A stretch of DNA of 64,000 bases, taken from contig JAFVAX010000011.1 in NCBI GenBank assembly GCA_017480285.1, forward strand, positions 1 through 64,000, written 5' to 3'. The number at the start of each line of letters is the position of its first letter. The first letter of the stretch is position 1. Position numbers and translations under genes: made by a program. The notes under the pieces are model-generated. The model was not told the origin of the DNA and did no database searches. It was given only the letters and a program-made list of their open reading frames with translations. Below, piece by piece: positions 53,664-62,281 of this stretch. This DNA is from Paludibacteraceae bacterium. Its GTDB lineage: Bacteria > Bacteroidota > Bacteroidia > Bacteroidales > Paludibacteraceae.

Positions 53664-54941
53664 TTAGATTGTCTTTTCAGAAAAAAATAAAAGAGGGACT
53701 AAATCACCTGGTTCTCTACTCATCCATTCTCCCATAGAACGCTTTTTTTGTTCTACAGAGAAACTAATAATATCAAATATATCAAATATATGTTTTCCAA
53801 TTCCACCAAGAATTAACAAATCCAACGAATATGAACCGGAATTTAACAGATGCCCCGGTATAATACAAGTTTGGATATAATGTCCCTCATTATGCTCACG
53901 AGGGATTACCTCAGGTGTTGCTCTAAAGCCAAAAACGATATTCCCTTGTTCGTTTTTAAGTTGAAAGCCAAGCCAAAATTGTTCAAATGGTTTGGTTAAT
54001 TGATATTGTACTTCAACCAAAATATCATCATCCATACCAATTAAATCGGAGTAATGTGCATTTTTCTTTTTAACCCCTATTTCTAATAAACGAAAACCTT
54101 CCTTTTCATATTCAATACTGCCTTTCCATACCTTGTGATTTTCAAGGACATTGTCTCCCCTTAAATATGCAGAAACAATACCATTTATTTCGCCAACAGC
54201 TTTGATTTTACCATTTTCTAAAATGACTCCCTTTTTACATAATGACTTAACAGCCGTCATATTATGACTAACAAACAACACTGTTCTGCCTTCGCCTTTT
54301 GAGACATCTTGCATCTTGCCTATGGCTTTCCTCTGAAACTCGGCGTCACCGACTGCCAAAACTTCGTCAACAACAAGTATTTCCGGATCAAGGTGAGCAG
54401 CGACGGCAAAACCTAAACGCACTGTCATACCCGAACTGTAGCGTTTAACGGGAGTATCTATGTATTTCTCACAACCGGAAAAGTCAACAATCTCATCTAT
54501 CTTGCGGTCAATCTCTTTCTTTTTCATACCTAAAATTGCACCATTGAGATAGATATTCTCACGACCCGTCATTTCTCCGTGAAAACCAGTACCGACCTCA
54601 AGGAGCGATGCTATTCGACCATTAGCCTTTATACTGCCAATTGTCGGAGCAGTTACTTTTGATAGCAGTTTCAAAAGCGTTGATTTACCGGCACCATTTT
54701 TGCCAATGATACCAACCACATCGCCCTGCTCTACTTTGAAATCAATATCCCGAAGCGCCCATACATATTCCGAGTTAGCTTTCGTAGAACGATCGTTTAC
54801 ATCACCTATCTTCAAATAAGGGTCTTCCCTGCGAAGTACGGCTGTCTGCCACCAACGATTCAAGTCATGGCTCAAAGTGCCGGTTGAAACCAAACCTAAT
54901 CGGTATTGTTTGCTAACATGATTAAATTCTATTGCTGTCAT
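53664..54941 (-). CDS. wzt: Wzt-type ABC transporter ATPase for polysaccharide export (copy 1)
   Basis: 425 residues. Walker A GKNGAGKST, signature YSSGMTVRLGFAVA, Walker B EILVVDEVLAVGD. About residues 1-250 form the nucleotide-binding domain; about 265-425 form a Wzt-type C-terminal carbohydrate-binding domain (beta-sandwich), which in known Wzt proteins selects the finished O-polysaccharide. The first part is very similar to the second copy at 57590, while the C-terminal domain is unrelated. The Wzm membrane partner is not in the window. One base separates it from fcl. Confidence 0.93.
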   Translation of the reverse strand: MTAIEFNHVSKQYRLGLVSTGTLSHDLNRWWQTAVLRREDPYLKIGDVNDRSTKANSEYVWALRDIDFKVEQGDVVGIIGKNGAGKSTLLKLLSKVTAPTIGSIKANGRIASLLEVGTGFHGEMTGRENIYLNGAILGMKKKEIDRKIDEIVDFSGCEKYIDTPVKRYSSGMTVRLGFAVAAHLDPEILVVDEVLAVGDAEFQRKAIGKMQDVSKGEGRTVLFVSHNMTAVKSLCKKGVILENGKIKAVGEINGIVSAYLRGDNVLENHKVWKGSIEYEKEGFRLLEIGVKKKNAHYSDLIGMDDDILVEVQYQLTKPFEQFWLGFQLKNEQGNIVFGFRATPEVIPREHNEGHYIQTCIIPGHLLNSGSYSLDLLILGGIGKHIFDIFDIISFSVEQKKRSMGEWMSREPGDLVPLLFFSEKTI

Positions 54942-54942
54942 A

Positions 54943-55884
54943 TTACCTTTCTGCTCTTATTGGATTATTCAAATAGTCATTATATACAAGCCTAATACCT
55001 TCTTCAAGCTCAGTATGATAGTGCCATCCTAATGCTGTGGCTTTGCTTACATCAAGCAATTTGCGTGGTGTACCATTCGGGCGAGTTGTGTCCCATAGTA
55101 TTTTACCTTTGTAGCCCACAATATGAGCAACTAATTCGGATAATGCTTTTATAGATATTTCCTTACCCGTTCCGGCGTTAACAGTCTCATTTCCGGAATA
55201 ATGGTTCATTAAGAAAACACAAAGGTTAGCAAGATCATCAACATACAAAAACTCGCGCAAAGGAGAACCATCGCCCCAACATATCACTATTTCCGCATTA
55301 TTCCGTTTGGCTTCGTCAAATCGGCGTATAAGGGCGGGTAAAACATGTGAATGTTCGGGATGATAGTTGTCGTTTGGTCCATACAAATTGGTTGGCATAA
55401 CTGAAATGTAATCAGTGCCATACTGACGGTTGAGGTATTCACAGTATTTCAATCCGCTTATTTTGGCAAGAGCGTATGCTTCGTTTGTTTGCTCAAGAGA
55501 GCCGGTCAACAGGCAGTTTTCCGGCATTGGTTGCGGTGCAAGACGAGGATAAATGCAAGATGAACCAAGGAACAAAAGTTTTTTGCAACTGTTTTGCCAA
55601 GCAGAATGTATGACATTCATTTCAAGAATCATGTTCTCATACATAAAATCTGCGAGTGCTTTCTGATTGGCGACAATACCGCCCACTTTGGCGGCTGCAA
55701 GAAAAACATATTCGGGTTTTTCCTGTTGAAAAAACATCTCAACTGCATCCTGTCGCGTAAGGTCTAACTCCTTATGTGTGCGGGTTATTATGTTAGAATA
55801 CCCTTGTCGTTGCAATTCTCTAACTATTGCCGAACCAACCATTCCGCGATGACCGGCTACATATATTCTTGAATCCTTGTCCAT
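54943..55884 (-). CDS. fcl: GDP-L-fucose synthase
   Basis: 313 residues, full length. NADPH loop GHRGMVGSA (11-19), catalytic Tyr137/Lys141 (AYALAKISG), and GSSCIYPRLAPQPMPE with the conserved Cys/His region. Epimerises and reduces GDP-4-keto-6-deoxy-D-mannose to GDP-L-fucose. Directly follows gmd, which makes that substrate. Confidence 0.96.
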   Translation of the reverse strand: MDKDSRIYVAGHRGMVGSAIVRELQRQGYSNIITRTHKELDLTRQDAVEMFFQQEKPEYVFLAAAKVGGIVANQKALADFMYENMILEMNVIHSAWQNSCKKLLFLGSSCIYPRLAPQPMPENCLLTGSLEQTNEAYALAKISGLKYCEYLNRQYGTDYISVMPTNLYGPNDNYHPEHSHVLPALIRRFDEAKRNNAEIVICWGDGSPLREFLYVDDLANLCVFLMNHYSGNETVNAGTGKEISIKALSELVAHIVGYKGKILWDTTRPNGTPRKLLDVSKATALGWHYHTELEEGIRLVYNDYLNNPIRAER

Positions 55885-55892
55885 ATTGCTTA

Positions 55893-56933
55893 TTACCTAT
55901 TCAAATCGTGCCGTACCATTATCTTTACTAATTGTTCAAACGAGGTTTTTCTCGGATTCCAACCAAGTTTTTGCTTTGCTTTAGTTGGATCACCCAGTAG
56001 TTGTTCTACTTCTGCAGGTCTGAAATACTTTGGGTCAACTTCCACGAGTACCCGCCCATTTTGGTCTATACCTTTTTCATTAACCCCTTCACCTTCCCAA
56101 TGCAATTCAATTCCGGCTTCTTTGAAAGCGAGCGTGCAAAATTCCCGAACAGTATGCATCTCTCCTGTAGCGATAACAAAATCATCAGGTTCGTCTTGTT
56201 GCAAAATAAGCCACATACACTCAACATAGTCCTTAGCATATCCCCAGTCGCGCCTTGCAGATAGATTGCCTAAATAGAGTTTGTTCTGCTTACCATTAGC
56301 AATGGCAGCAACAGCAAGTGTTATCTTGCGTGTAACAAATGTTTCGCCACGGCGTTCTGATTCGTGATTGAAGAGAATACCATTCACAGCAAACATACCA
56401 TACGCTTCACGATAGTTTTTGGTTATCCAAAAACCATATTGTTTTGCCACACCATAAGGACTACGCGGGTAGAAAGGTGTAGTCTCTTTTTGCGGAACCT
56501 CTACCACTTTGCCGAAAAGTTCGGAAGTACTTGCCTGATAAATACGGGTTTTCTTTTCAAGCCCGAGCATCCGTACCGCTTCAAGCAAACGCAATGTCCC
56601 GATAGCGTCTGTTTCGGCGGTATATTCCGGGACATCAAAACTAACTTTTACATGCGATTGAGCCGCAAGGTTGTATATCTCATCAGGTTGTATCTCCTGA
56701 ATGATACGAATCAAAGAAGATGAGTCTGTCATATCGCCATAATGAAGATTGATGGCTCTTTTCTGCTTCATATCCTTTACCCATTCGTTGAGATATAGGT
56801 GCTCTATACGACCGGTATTAAAGGTACTGCTCCGGCGCAGAATGCCGTGCACCTCATAGTTTTTCCCTAATAGAAACTCCGCAAGATAACTTCCATCCTG
56901 TCCGGTGATTCCGGTTATAAGTGCTTTTTTCAT
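55893..56933 (-). CDS. gmd: GDP-mannose 4,6-dehydratase
   Basis: 346 residues. Rossmann start [19 protein letters not shown], Tyr160/Lys164 ([10 protein letters not shown]), and the GDP-binding [12 protein letters not shown] loop are typical. Produces GDP-4-keto-6-deoxy-D-mannose, shared precursor of GDP-L-fucose (fcl) and possibly GDP-perosamine (DegT-type gene). First gene of the left polysaccharide operon. No TAnnTTTG promoter lies between its start and the inverted repeat at 57099, so it may depend on the invertible segment. Confidence 0.96.
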   Translation of the reverse strand: MKKALITGITGQDGSYLAEFLLGKNYEVHGILRRSSTFNTGRIEHLYLNEWVKDMKQKRAINLHYGDMTDSSSLIRIIQEIQPDEIYNLAAQSHVKVSFDVPEYTAETDAIGTLRLLEAVRMLGLEKKTRIYQASTSELFGKVVEVPQKETTPFYPRSPYGVAKQYGFWITKNYREAYGMFAVNGILFNHESERRGETFVTRKITLAVAAIANGKQNKLYLGNLSARRDWGYAKDYVECMWLILQQDEPDDFVIATGEMHTVREFCTLAFKEAGIELHWEGEGVNEKGIDQNGRVLVEVDPKYFRPAEVEQLLGDPTKAKQKLGWNPRKTSFEQLVKIMVRHDLNR

Positions 56934-57098
56934 AAATTAATATTCTAATTTGACTTGTTGTTAATTCATTGAATATCATTGTGTTTCTTTAACTATTATA
57001 AAAACTTAATTTCTGCGCTTTTAGCTTTATTTATCTGCATAAAAAGACAAGTTAATCACTTATAATCTGCGACTTAACACTATATCTATAATAAAAAT

Positions 57099-57130
57099 CC
57101 TGTGGTAAATAAATGAACGTTTATTTACAG
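57099..57130 (+). repeat. left arm of inverted repeat (invertible promoter)
   Basis: 32 bases, starting CCTGTGGTAAAT and ending TTTATTTACAG. Its middle (AAATGAACGTTTATTT) is itself nearly palindromic around AACGTT, as expected for a recombinase crossover site. Confidence 0.85.
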
Positions 57131-57187
57131 CAGTTTTTTCAGTAAAATAGAGCATAAAACTTACCTCAATTTTGAAATAAAAAATGT

Positions 57188-57195
57188 CAAACTTA
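57188..57195 (-). promoter_or_regulatory. weak leftward -7 box within the invertible segment
   Basis: TAAGTTTG on the minus strand fits TAnnTTTG, but the nearest TTG is only 14 bases upstream, too close for a good -33. It could give low leftward expression in this orientation. Confidence 0.3.
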
Positions 57196-57318
57196 CACAC
57201 GTTTTGAAACAAAAAATATGTGATTAAATTATAGAAAAACAGCACAAGACGGCTTTATTGCTATAACTCTTAAGTTGCATTTAACTAATTCTTTTTGCTC
57301 ATATTTTGCTTTTATTAG

Positions 57319-57346
57319 TTGTATTATTAAAAAATTACTATATTTG
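57319..57346 (+). promoter_or_regulatory. rightward promoter within the invertible segment
   Basis: -33 TTG (57319-57321), 17 bases, -7 TATATTTG (57339-57346). In the present orientation it drives the right operon (57590 onward) through the right arm, with a leader of about 235 bases. Confidence 0.65.
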
Positions 57347-57386
57347 TACGATTTTTAAGATAAGGTAATTATTTTGTTTTTTATAA

Positions 57387-57422
57387 CTGTAAATAAACGT
57401 TCATTTATTTATTTACCACAGG
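57387..57422 (-). repeat. right arm of inverted repeat (invertible promoter)
   Basis: 36 bases, the reverse complement of the left arm with one extra ATTT. Starts CTGTAAATAAACG and ends TTTACCACAGG. Confidence 0.85.
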
Positions 57423-57589
57423 CACATTTGCTTAACTCACTAATAAACAGCGTATTACATAGCCAACATAAGTCGTATTTTGTTAAAGAAACATATCATT
57501 TCGGAATTTTGTAACAAACTATATTTCAATAAATTGACTACATTATTTGTTTCACAATATAAACTCAACAATTATAGAATAATATACAA

Positions 57590-58876
57590 ATGGCAACCGC
57601 AATAGAATTTAAGCATGTTAGCAAGCAATACCGATTGGGGTTGGTTTCAACCGGCACATTAAGCCACGACTTGAACCGTTGGTGGCAGACGGCAATACTT
57701 CGCCACGAAGACCCGTATCTCAAGATTGGTGATACCAACGACCGCTCTACCAAAGGTACATCCGACTATGTCTGGGCTCTTCGGAATATCGATTTCAAAG
57801 TTGAGCAAGGCGATGTGGTTGGTATCATCGGCAAGAATGGTGCAGGCAAATCTACACTTTTGAAACTGCTGTCTAAAGTAACCGCCCCTACGACCGGCAA
57901 TATCAAAGCTAAAGGACGTATTGCATCACTTCTTGAAGTAGGTACAGGTTTTCATCAAGAGATGACCGGTCGTGAAAACATCTATTTGAATGGTGCCATC
58001 ATGGGTATGACCAAGAAGGAGATTAACCGTAAACTTGATGAGATAGTCAGTTTCTCCGGTTGCGAACGATATTTGGACACTCCTGTCAAACGCTACAGTT
58101 CGGGTATGACGGTGCGTTTAGGTTTTGCTGTTGCGGCTCATCTCGAACCTGATATTTTGGTTGTTGACGAGGTGTTGGCTGTAGGTGATGCCGAATTTCA
58201 GAAAAAAGCCATTGGCAAGATGCAAGACGTCTCCAAAGGCGAAGGCAGAACAGTACTATTCGTTAGTCATAATATGGGTTCTATTCGGCGCTTATGCAAT
58301 TCTGGTATTTTGTTGGAATATGGGCAGATAAAACTTACCGGTCAGATTGATTCTGTTGTTGACGAATATATGAAATCAACAAATGTTGAGAATCTTGAGC
58401 CATTCTGGAACAGACCTGTAATTGATAAAAGCAAAGATTTTCAGATGATGCATGCTGAATTTCTAAATGAAAAAGGAGAAGTTCAAAGCGAGTTCTCTTG
58501 TGATGAAGATATCATTCTTGAGATGACTTTTCTTGTCCGTAAGACTATTCCCGGAATATATGGTTATTTCCATTTTTGCCGGGCTACTGACGAGTCTCCC
58601 GTTTGGGTGTCTGATAGCAATGACATTACCCCTCACAAGTTAGAGCAACTGCCTATTGGTGAATCAAAAGTAAGACTTCGATTTCCCAAACGCACACTCG
58701 CTGCGGGAGATTATATAGCCGGTGTAAATTTTACAAGTATGCAAAATATTTCCGGCTTTAATATTGATTCACCCGAATTTTTTGCAAAAATAGTTTTACA
58801 CGACTATCTTACTAATAGGGCAGATTCTCGTTTAGGTAGTTTTAGCACTTTACTTGATTGGGATTTTGTAAAATAA
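57590..58876 (+). CDS. wzt: Wzt-type ABC transporter ATPase for polysaccharide export (copy 2)
   Basis: 428 residues. Same nucleotide-binding domain as copy 1 (GKNGAGKST, YSSGMTVRLGFAVAA, DILVVDEVLAVGD), nearly identical through about residue 235. The C-terminal domain (about 265-428) is different and A/T-richer, consistent with a distinct polysaccharide specificity. First gene of the right operon, facing away from gmd across the invertible segment. No Wzm permease follows in the window. Confidence 0.93.
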   Translation: MATAIEFKHVSKQYRLGLVSTGTLSHDLNRWWQTAILRHEDPYLKIGDTNDRSTKGTSDYVWALRNIDFKVEQGDVVGIIGKNGAGKSTLLKLLSKVTAPTTGNIKAKGRIASLLEVGTGFHQEMTGRENIYLNGAIMGMTKKEINRKLDEIVSFSGCERYLDTPVKRYSSGMTVRLGFAVAAHLEPDILVVDEVLAVGDAEFQKKAIGKMQDVSKGEGRTVLFVSHNMGSIRRLCNSGILLEYGQIKLTGQIDSVVDEYMKSTNVENLEPFWNRPVIDKSKDFQMMHAEFLNEKGEVQSEFSCDEDIILEMTFLVRKTIPGIYGYFHFCRATDESPVWVSDSNDITPHKLEQLPIGESKVRLRFPKRTLAAGDYIAGVNFTSMQNISGFNIDSPEFFAKIVLHDYLTNRADSRLGSFSTLLDWDFVK

Positions 58877-58881
58877 ATACT

Positions 58882-60090
58882 ATGTTCAATCTATCAAAAT
58901 TCATATCTGAAAAGGTTATTCAGCGGCAACAAAGTATGTTTGCCAATGATATTGATAAGAACCACATCTCTTTAGAGTCAAACATTCAAGGCAAAAGGGT
59001 ATGTGTTATAGGTGGAGCTGGTAGCATTGGCTCTGCTTTTATAAAAGAGTTGTTGAAATTTAATCCTAGTCAACTCATCGTTGTGGATTTAAGTGAAAAT
59101 AGTCTGGCTGAATTAACTCGCGATTTAAGAAGTAGTTTTGATATTGAAGTACCTAAAGATTACCGCACTTATACATTAGATTTTGCTAACCCAATCTTTG
59201 AGCGTATATTTAGAGAAGAAAAAGGCTTTGATATCGTTGCAAATTTTTCAGCCCATAAACACGTACGTTCTGAAAGAGATAAGTATTCTGTTCAAGCTCT
59301 TATTGAAAACAACGATTTGAAGGCTAAAAAACTAATGGATTTGCTATTAGAATATCCTCCGCAACATTTCTTCTGTGTCAGTACTGATAAGGCTGCTAAT
59401 CCGGTAAATATAATGGGGGCAAGCAAACGAATTCTTGAAGACCTTATAATGGCATATTCTGATAAGTTTTGCGTCACAACTGCCCGTTTTGCCAATGTCG
59501 CTTTTTCAAATGGTTCTTTGCCTGATAGTTGGTTTTATCGATTAAAAAAACATCAACCTTTAGTTGCACCTAATGATGTTAAACGCTATTTTGTATCACC
59601 AGAAGAAAGTGGTCAAATATGTTTGTTGGCTTGTATTCTTGGCAAAAGTGGAGAAATTTTCTTCCCTAAACTCACAGAAGGACAAATGAAAACTTTTTCT
59701 TCCATTTGTGGTGATTTTATAACGGCTAATGGCCTAACTGCGAAACAAATGCCATCAGACGAAGAAGCTAAAAAATTCTCAAAAAAATTAAACGAACAAG
59801 ATTGCGGATATCCTGTTATTTATACCACAAGCAATACTACTGGCGAGAAAGCTTATGAAGAATTCTATGTAAATGAAGAAAAAATAAATTTATCTCGGTT
59901 CTGTGGTCTTGGAATAGTCGAATCTTCCCCTCGGCATTCAATGCAAGAGGTGCAACAATTATTTGCTCAATTTGAAGAAATTTTTGCCAAACCTGATTTT
60001 TCTAAAATTGAAATTGTTGAGACTATAAAATCGTTTATTCCTACTTTTGAACATGAAGAAAAGGGGTTTAATTTAGATCAGAAGATGTGA
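58882..60090 (+). CDS. CapD/LegB-like UDP-sugar 4,6-dehydratase
   Basis: 402 residues from the ATG at 58882. Nucleotide-binding GGAGSIGSAF, then SAHKHVRSERDKYSVQALIENN and FFCVSTDKAANPVNIMGASKRILE, motifs of the UDP-GlcNAc 4,6-dehydratase (PglF/CapD/LegB) group. Position before a LegC-like aminotransferase suggests the first step of a legionaminic-acid-type or bacillosamine-type sugar. The C-terminal 120 residues are longer than in short LegB enzymes. 5 bases after copy 2 of wzt. Confidence 0.85.
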   Translation: MFNLSKFISEKVIQRQQSMFANDIDKNHISLESNIQGKRVCVIGGAGSIGSAFIKELLKFNPSQLIVVDLSENSLAELTRDLRSSFDIEVPKDYRTYTLDFANPIFERIFREEKGFDIVANFSAHKHVRSERDKYSVQALIENNDLKAKKLMDLLLEYPPQHFFCVSTDKAANPVNIMGASKRILEDLIMAYSDKFCVTTARFANVAFSNGSLPDSWFYRLKKHQPLVAPNDVKRYFVSPEESGQICLLACILGKSGEIFFPKLTEGQMKTFSSICGDFITANGLTAKQMPSDEEAKKFSKKLNEQDCGYPVIYTTSNTTGEKAYEEFYVNEEKINLSRFCGLGIVESSPRHSMQEVQQLFAQFEEIFAKPDFSKIEIVETIKSFIPTFEHEEKGFNLDQKM

Positions 60091-60093
60091 TAG

Positions 60094-61077
60094 ATGCAAA
60101 TTGTAGTACTCAATAATAAAGGATACGAACCTTTCATTGACTTTATGAAAGGATTATGTATATTGTGGGTAGTGCTCACCCATAGTATTCCTTATCATTG
60201 GCAGCAAATGATAGGCTTTCCTTTTTGGGGTGCACAAGCAGTACCTATATTCCTTCTAATACAATCATATCACTACTTCAAACATGAAGATTTGCCAACT
60301 GTCAATTGGGGTAAATTATTCAAAAGAATCATTTTACCATACTTAGTAGTTGAATCAATAATCGTTTTACACATCATAATAGCCTATCTTTGTGGAAGTG
60401 GAGTACTATCAACTCCTTTACGCTCTTTATTTCTATTAGGGGGAAATGGGCCCGGTAGCTATTATGTATGGATTTATCTGCAATTTGCATTGATTATCTT
60501 ACCGTTATTTGGTTGGTTACAAAAAAAGTTGGCTTTTTCAGACTTTACTTGGGGAATAGTTTTTGTAATTGTTTCTGAGGTACTGGAGATTTTATGCTCC
60601 ATTTGGCATCCAAGTGAGTATATATATCGTCTTTTAGCATTTAGATATATTTTTCTTGCCTATGGTGGATATATTTGGGCAAAACACTTTATAACAAACA
60701 ATTGGATAACAATAAATCTGTCTATTATTAGCATAATTTCTATATATATTTTTCAATATAAAAATTTTACATTTGAACCTTGGATTTTTAACACAGATTG
60801 GAGATATTTCCATTGGTTTTGTTATTTCTTAGCTATTTTCTTGCTGCCCGCAATTGCGAATATCTCATATAGGCTAATGGGGGGGGTATTCGCAGAATTT
60901 ATCAAATACTTAGGAAAGTATTCTTATCAGATATTTTTATTTCAATTATTAGTTTTTTATTGGTTTCCATTAGAAATAAATTCATGGGCGTATATGATAG
61001 CAACAACATTGCTTAGTATCGTACCCGTATTAGTTTATTATGCAATAAAAGAAAGATGGCAGATTATAAACAAATAG
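60094..61077 (+). CDS. acyltransferase-3 family membrane protein with an in-frame G8 tract
   Basis: 327 residues with about ten membrane helices. The N-terminal FIDFMKGLCILWVVLTHSIP carries the conserved Arg/His-type acyltransferase-3 site (His in THS). Such proteins acetylate surface polysaccharides. The tract of eight G at 60879-60886 (codons about 262-264, RLMGGVF) is in frame here, so the gene is on. Loss or gain of one G would remove the last two or three helices. Overlaps legC by 22 bases. Confidence 0.85.
   Translation: MQIVVLNNKGYEPFIDFMKGLCILWVVLTHSIPYHWQQMIGFPFWGAQAVPIFLLIQSYHYFKHEDLPTVNWGKLFKRIILPYLVVESIIVLHIIIAYLCGSGVLSTPLRSLFLLGGNGPGSYYVWIYLQFALIILPLFGWLQKKLAFSDFTWGIVFVIVSEVLEILCSIWHPSEYIYRLLAFRYIFLAYGGYIWAKHFITNNWITINLSIISIISIYIFQYKNFTFEPWIFNTDWRYFHWFCYFLAIFLLPAIANISYRLMGGVFAEFIKYLGKYSYQIFLFQLLVFYWFPLEINSWAYMIATTLLSIVPVLVYYAIKERWQIINK
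60879..60886. repeat. G8 homopolymer tract in the acyltransferase gene
   Basis: Eight G following AT; the tract length keeps the reading frame, in contrast to the G9 tract at 48163. Confidence 0.85.
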
Positions 61078-62216
61078 TAGATTTTATTCGTGACCTATAC
61101 GGTGGTCAAGATTTCGTACCATTAGCAGTACCGAAGTTTATAGGTAACGAGAAAAAATATCTCAACGAGTGCATTGATACCACGTTTGTAAGCAGTGTCG
61201 GTAAGTTCGTGGATCGTTTTGAGGAAGATATGGCGCGCTACACGGGTGCCAAACGTGCAGTGGTATGCGTCAGCGGAACCAACGCATTACACATGGCACT
61301 GTTGCTTGTGGGAGTGGAGCGCGATGACGAAGTGCTGACGCAAGCATTAACTTTCATCGCTACCTGTAATGCCCTCAGTTATATAGGTGCGCATCCCGTA
61401 TTTCTTGATGTAGATGTGGAAACGATGGGCTTATCTCCTAATGCCGTCAAAGAATGGCTCGCGAAGAACGCCGAGATCCGCGACGGACAATGCTATAACA
61501 AACGTACCGGTCGCAGAGTCAAAGCCTGTGTCCCGATGCACACGTTCGGTCATCCTGTTCGCTTGAACGAACTGCTTGCAGTCTGCGATGAATATCACAT
61601 TGAGTTAGTGGAAGATGCGGCAGAGAGTATAGGTAGCCTTTACAAAGGCAAACATACCGGAACTTTTGGTAAGATTGGTGCTTTGAGTTTCAATGGTAAC
61701 AAGACAATTACCACCGGTGGCGGCGGAATGCTGCTGTTCAATGACGAAGAGTTGGGTGCTTACGCCAAGCATCTCACCACACAAGCCAAGATCCCTCATC
61801 GCTGGGAGTTCCGCTATGACCATATAGGCTACAACTATCGTATGCCGAATATCAATGCGGCACTCGGTTGTGCGCAGTTGGAGCATATTGAGGAGTTCGT
61901 AGCCGACAAACGCGCCACGGCTGCTGCTTATCAAGATTATTTCAGCCGTATGGATGGCATAGAATTCTTCGCAGAACCTGAGAATACCCGTTCCAACTAT
62001 TGGCTGAATGCGGTACTACTTCCCAACCGCGAGGAACAGCAATCGTTCTTGCAATACACCAATGATAACGGCATCATGACTCGCCCGATATGGGAACTCA
62101 TGAACCGTTTGCCGATGTTCGAAAACTGCGAAACCGACCATCTGACTAACACGCAGATGTTCGCTGATAGAGTTGTAAATATTCCAAGTAGTGTGAGACT
62201 TACGAGCAAGCTATGA
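61056..62216 (+). CDS. legC: LegC-family aminotransferase
   Basis: 386 residues. PLP lysine Lys216 (SFNGNKTITTGGGG). Start FIRDLYGGQDFVPLAVPKFIGNEKKYLNECIDT and end FADRVVNIPSSVRL match the LegC/UDP-4-amino-4,6-dideoxy-GlcNAc transaminase family, which aminates the 4-keto product of LegB. LegG, LegI and LegH genes are absent in the window, so the full nonulosonic acid pathway is not shown. Its G+C content looks higher than that of its neighbours, suggesting separate origin. Confidence 0.9.
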   Translation: MADYKQIVDFIRDLYGGQDFVPLAVPKFIGNEKKYLNECIDTTFVSSVGKFVDRFEEDMARYTGAKRAVVCVSGTNALHMALLLVGVERDDEVLTQALTFIATCNALSYIGAHPVFLDVDVETMGLSPNAVKEWLAKNAEIRDGQCYNKRTGRRVKACVPMHTFGHPVRLNELLAVCDEYHIELVEDAAESIGSLYKGKHTGTFGKIGALSFNGNKTITTGGGGMLLFNDEELGAYAKHLTTQAKIPHRWEFRYDHIGYNYRMPNINAALGCAQLEHIEEFVADKRATAAAYQDYFSRMDGIEFFAEPENTRSNYWLNAVLLPNREEQQSFLQYTNDNGIMTRPIWELMNRLPMFENCETDHLTNTQMFADRVVNIPSSVRLTSKL

Positions 62217-62281
62217 GCGGAAGATGACATAGACACAAATGAGAAAAAAATGGGAAAAAAATAGACGAAACGAAAGAAAGT

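Larger units (their letters stand above)
57099..57422. promoter_or_regulatory. probable invertible promoter segment
   Basis: A 256-bp segment (57131-57386) is bounded by arms that are reverse complements over 32 bases, apart from a 4-base ATTT slip in the right arm. The arms contain AAACGTTCAT, close to the ARACGTTCGT consensus I recall for the Mpi-inverted capsule promoters of Bacteroides fragilis. The segment contains a strong promoter reading toward the right operon. Inversion would point it at gmd. The recombinase is not encoded in the window. Confidence 0.75.
56934..57589. promoter_or_regulatory. 656-bp noncoding region between two divergent polysaccharide operons
   Basis: Strongly A/T-rich, no plausible gene on either strand. 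It holds the inverted repeats at 57099-57130 and 57387-57422, a strong rightward promoter, a weak leftward one, an outer pair GTTTCTTTAAC (56983-56993) and GTTAAAGAAAC (57482-57492), and a direct repeat built on TTTTGAAA and AAAAAAT (57170-57217). Confidence 0.85.

Noticed and set aside
57060..57245. Short minus-strand frame in the intergenic switch region
   Set aside because: Composition is A/T-rich low complexity, it overlaps the inverted repeat and has no recognisable domain.
56983..57492. Outer repeat GTTTCTTTAAC/GTTAAAGAAAC as the inversion boundary
   Set aside because: It is only 11 bases and its centre is offset from the 32-base arms, which are far better candidates.
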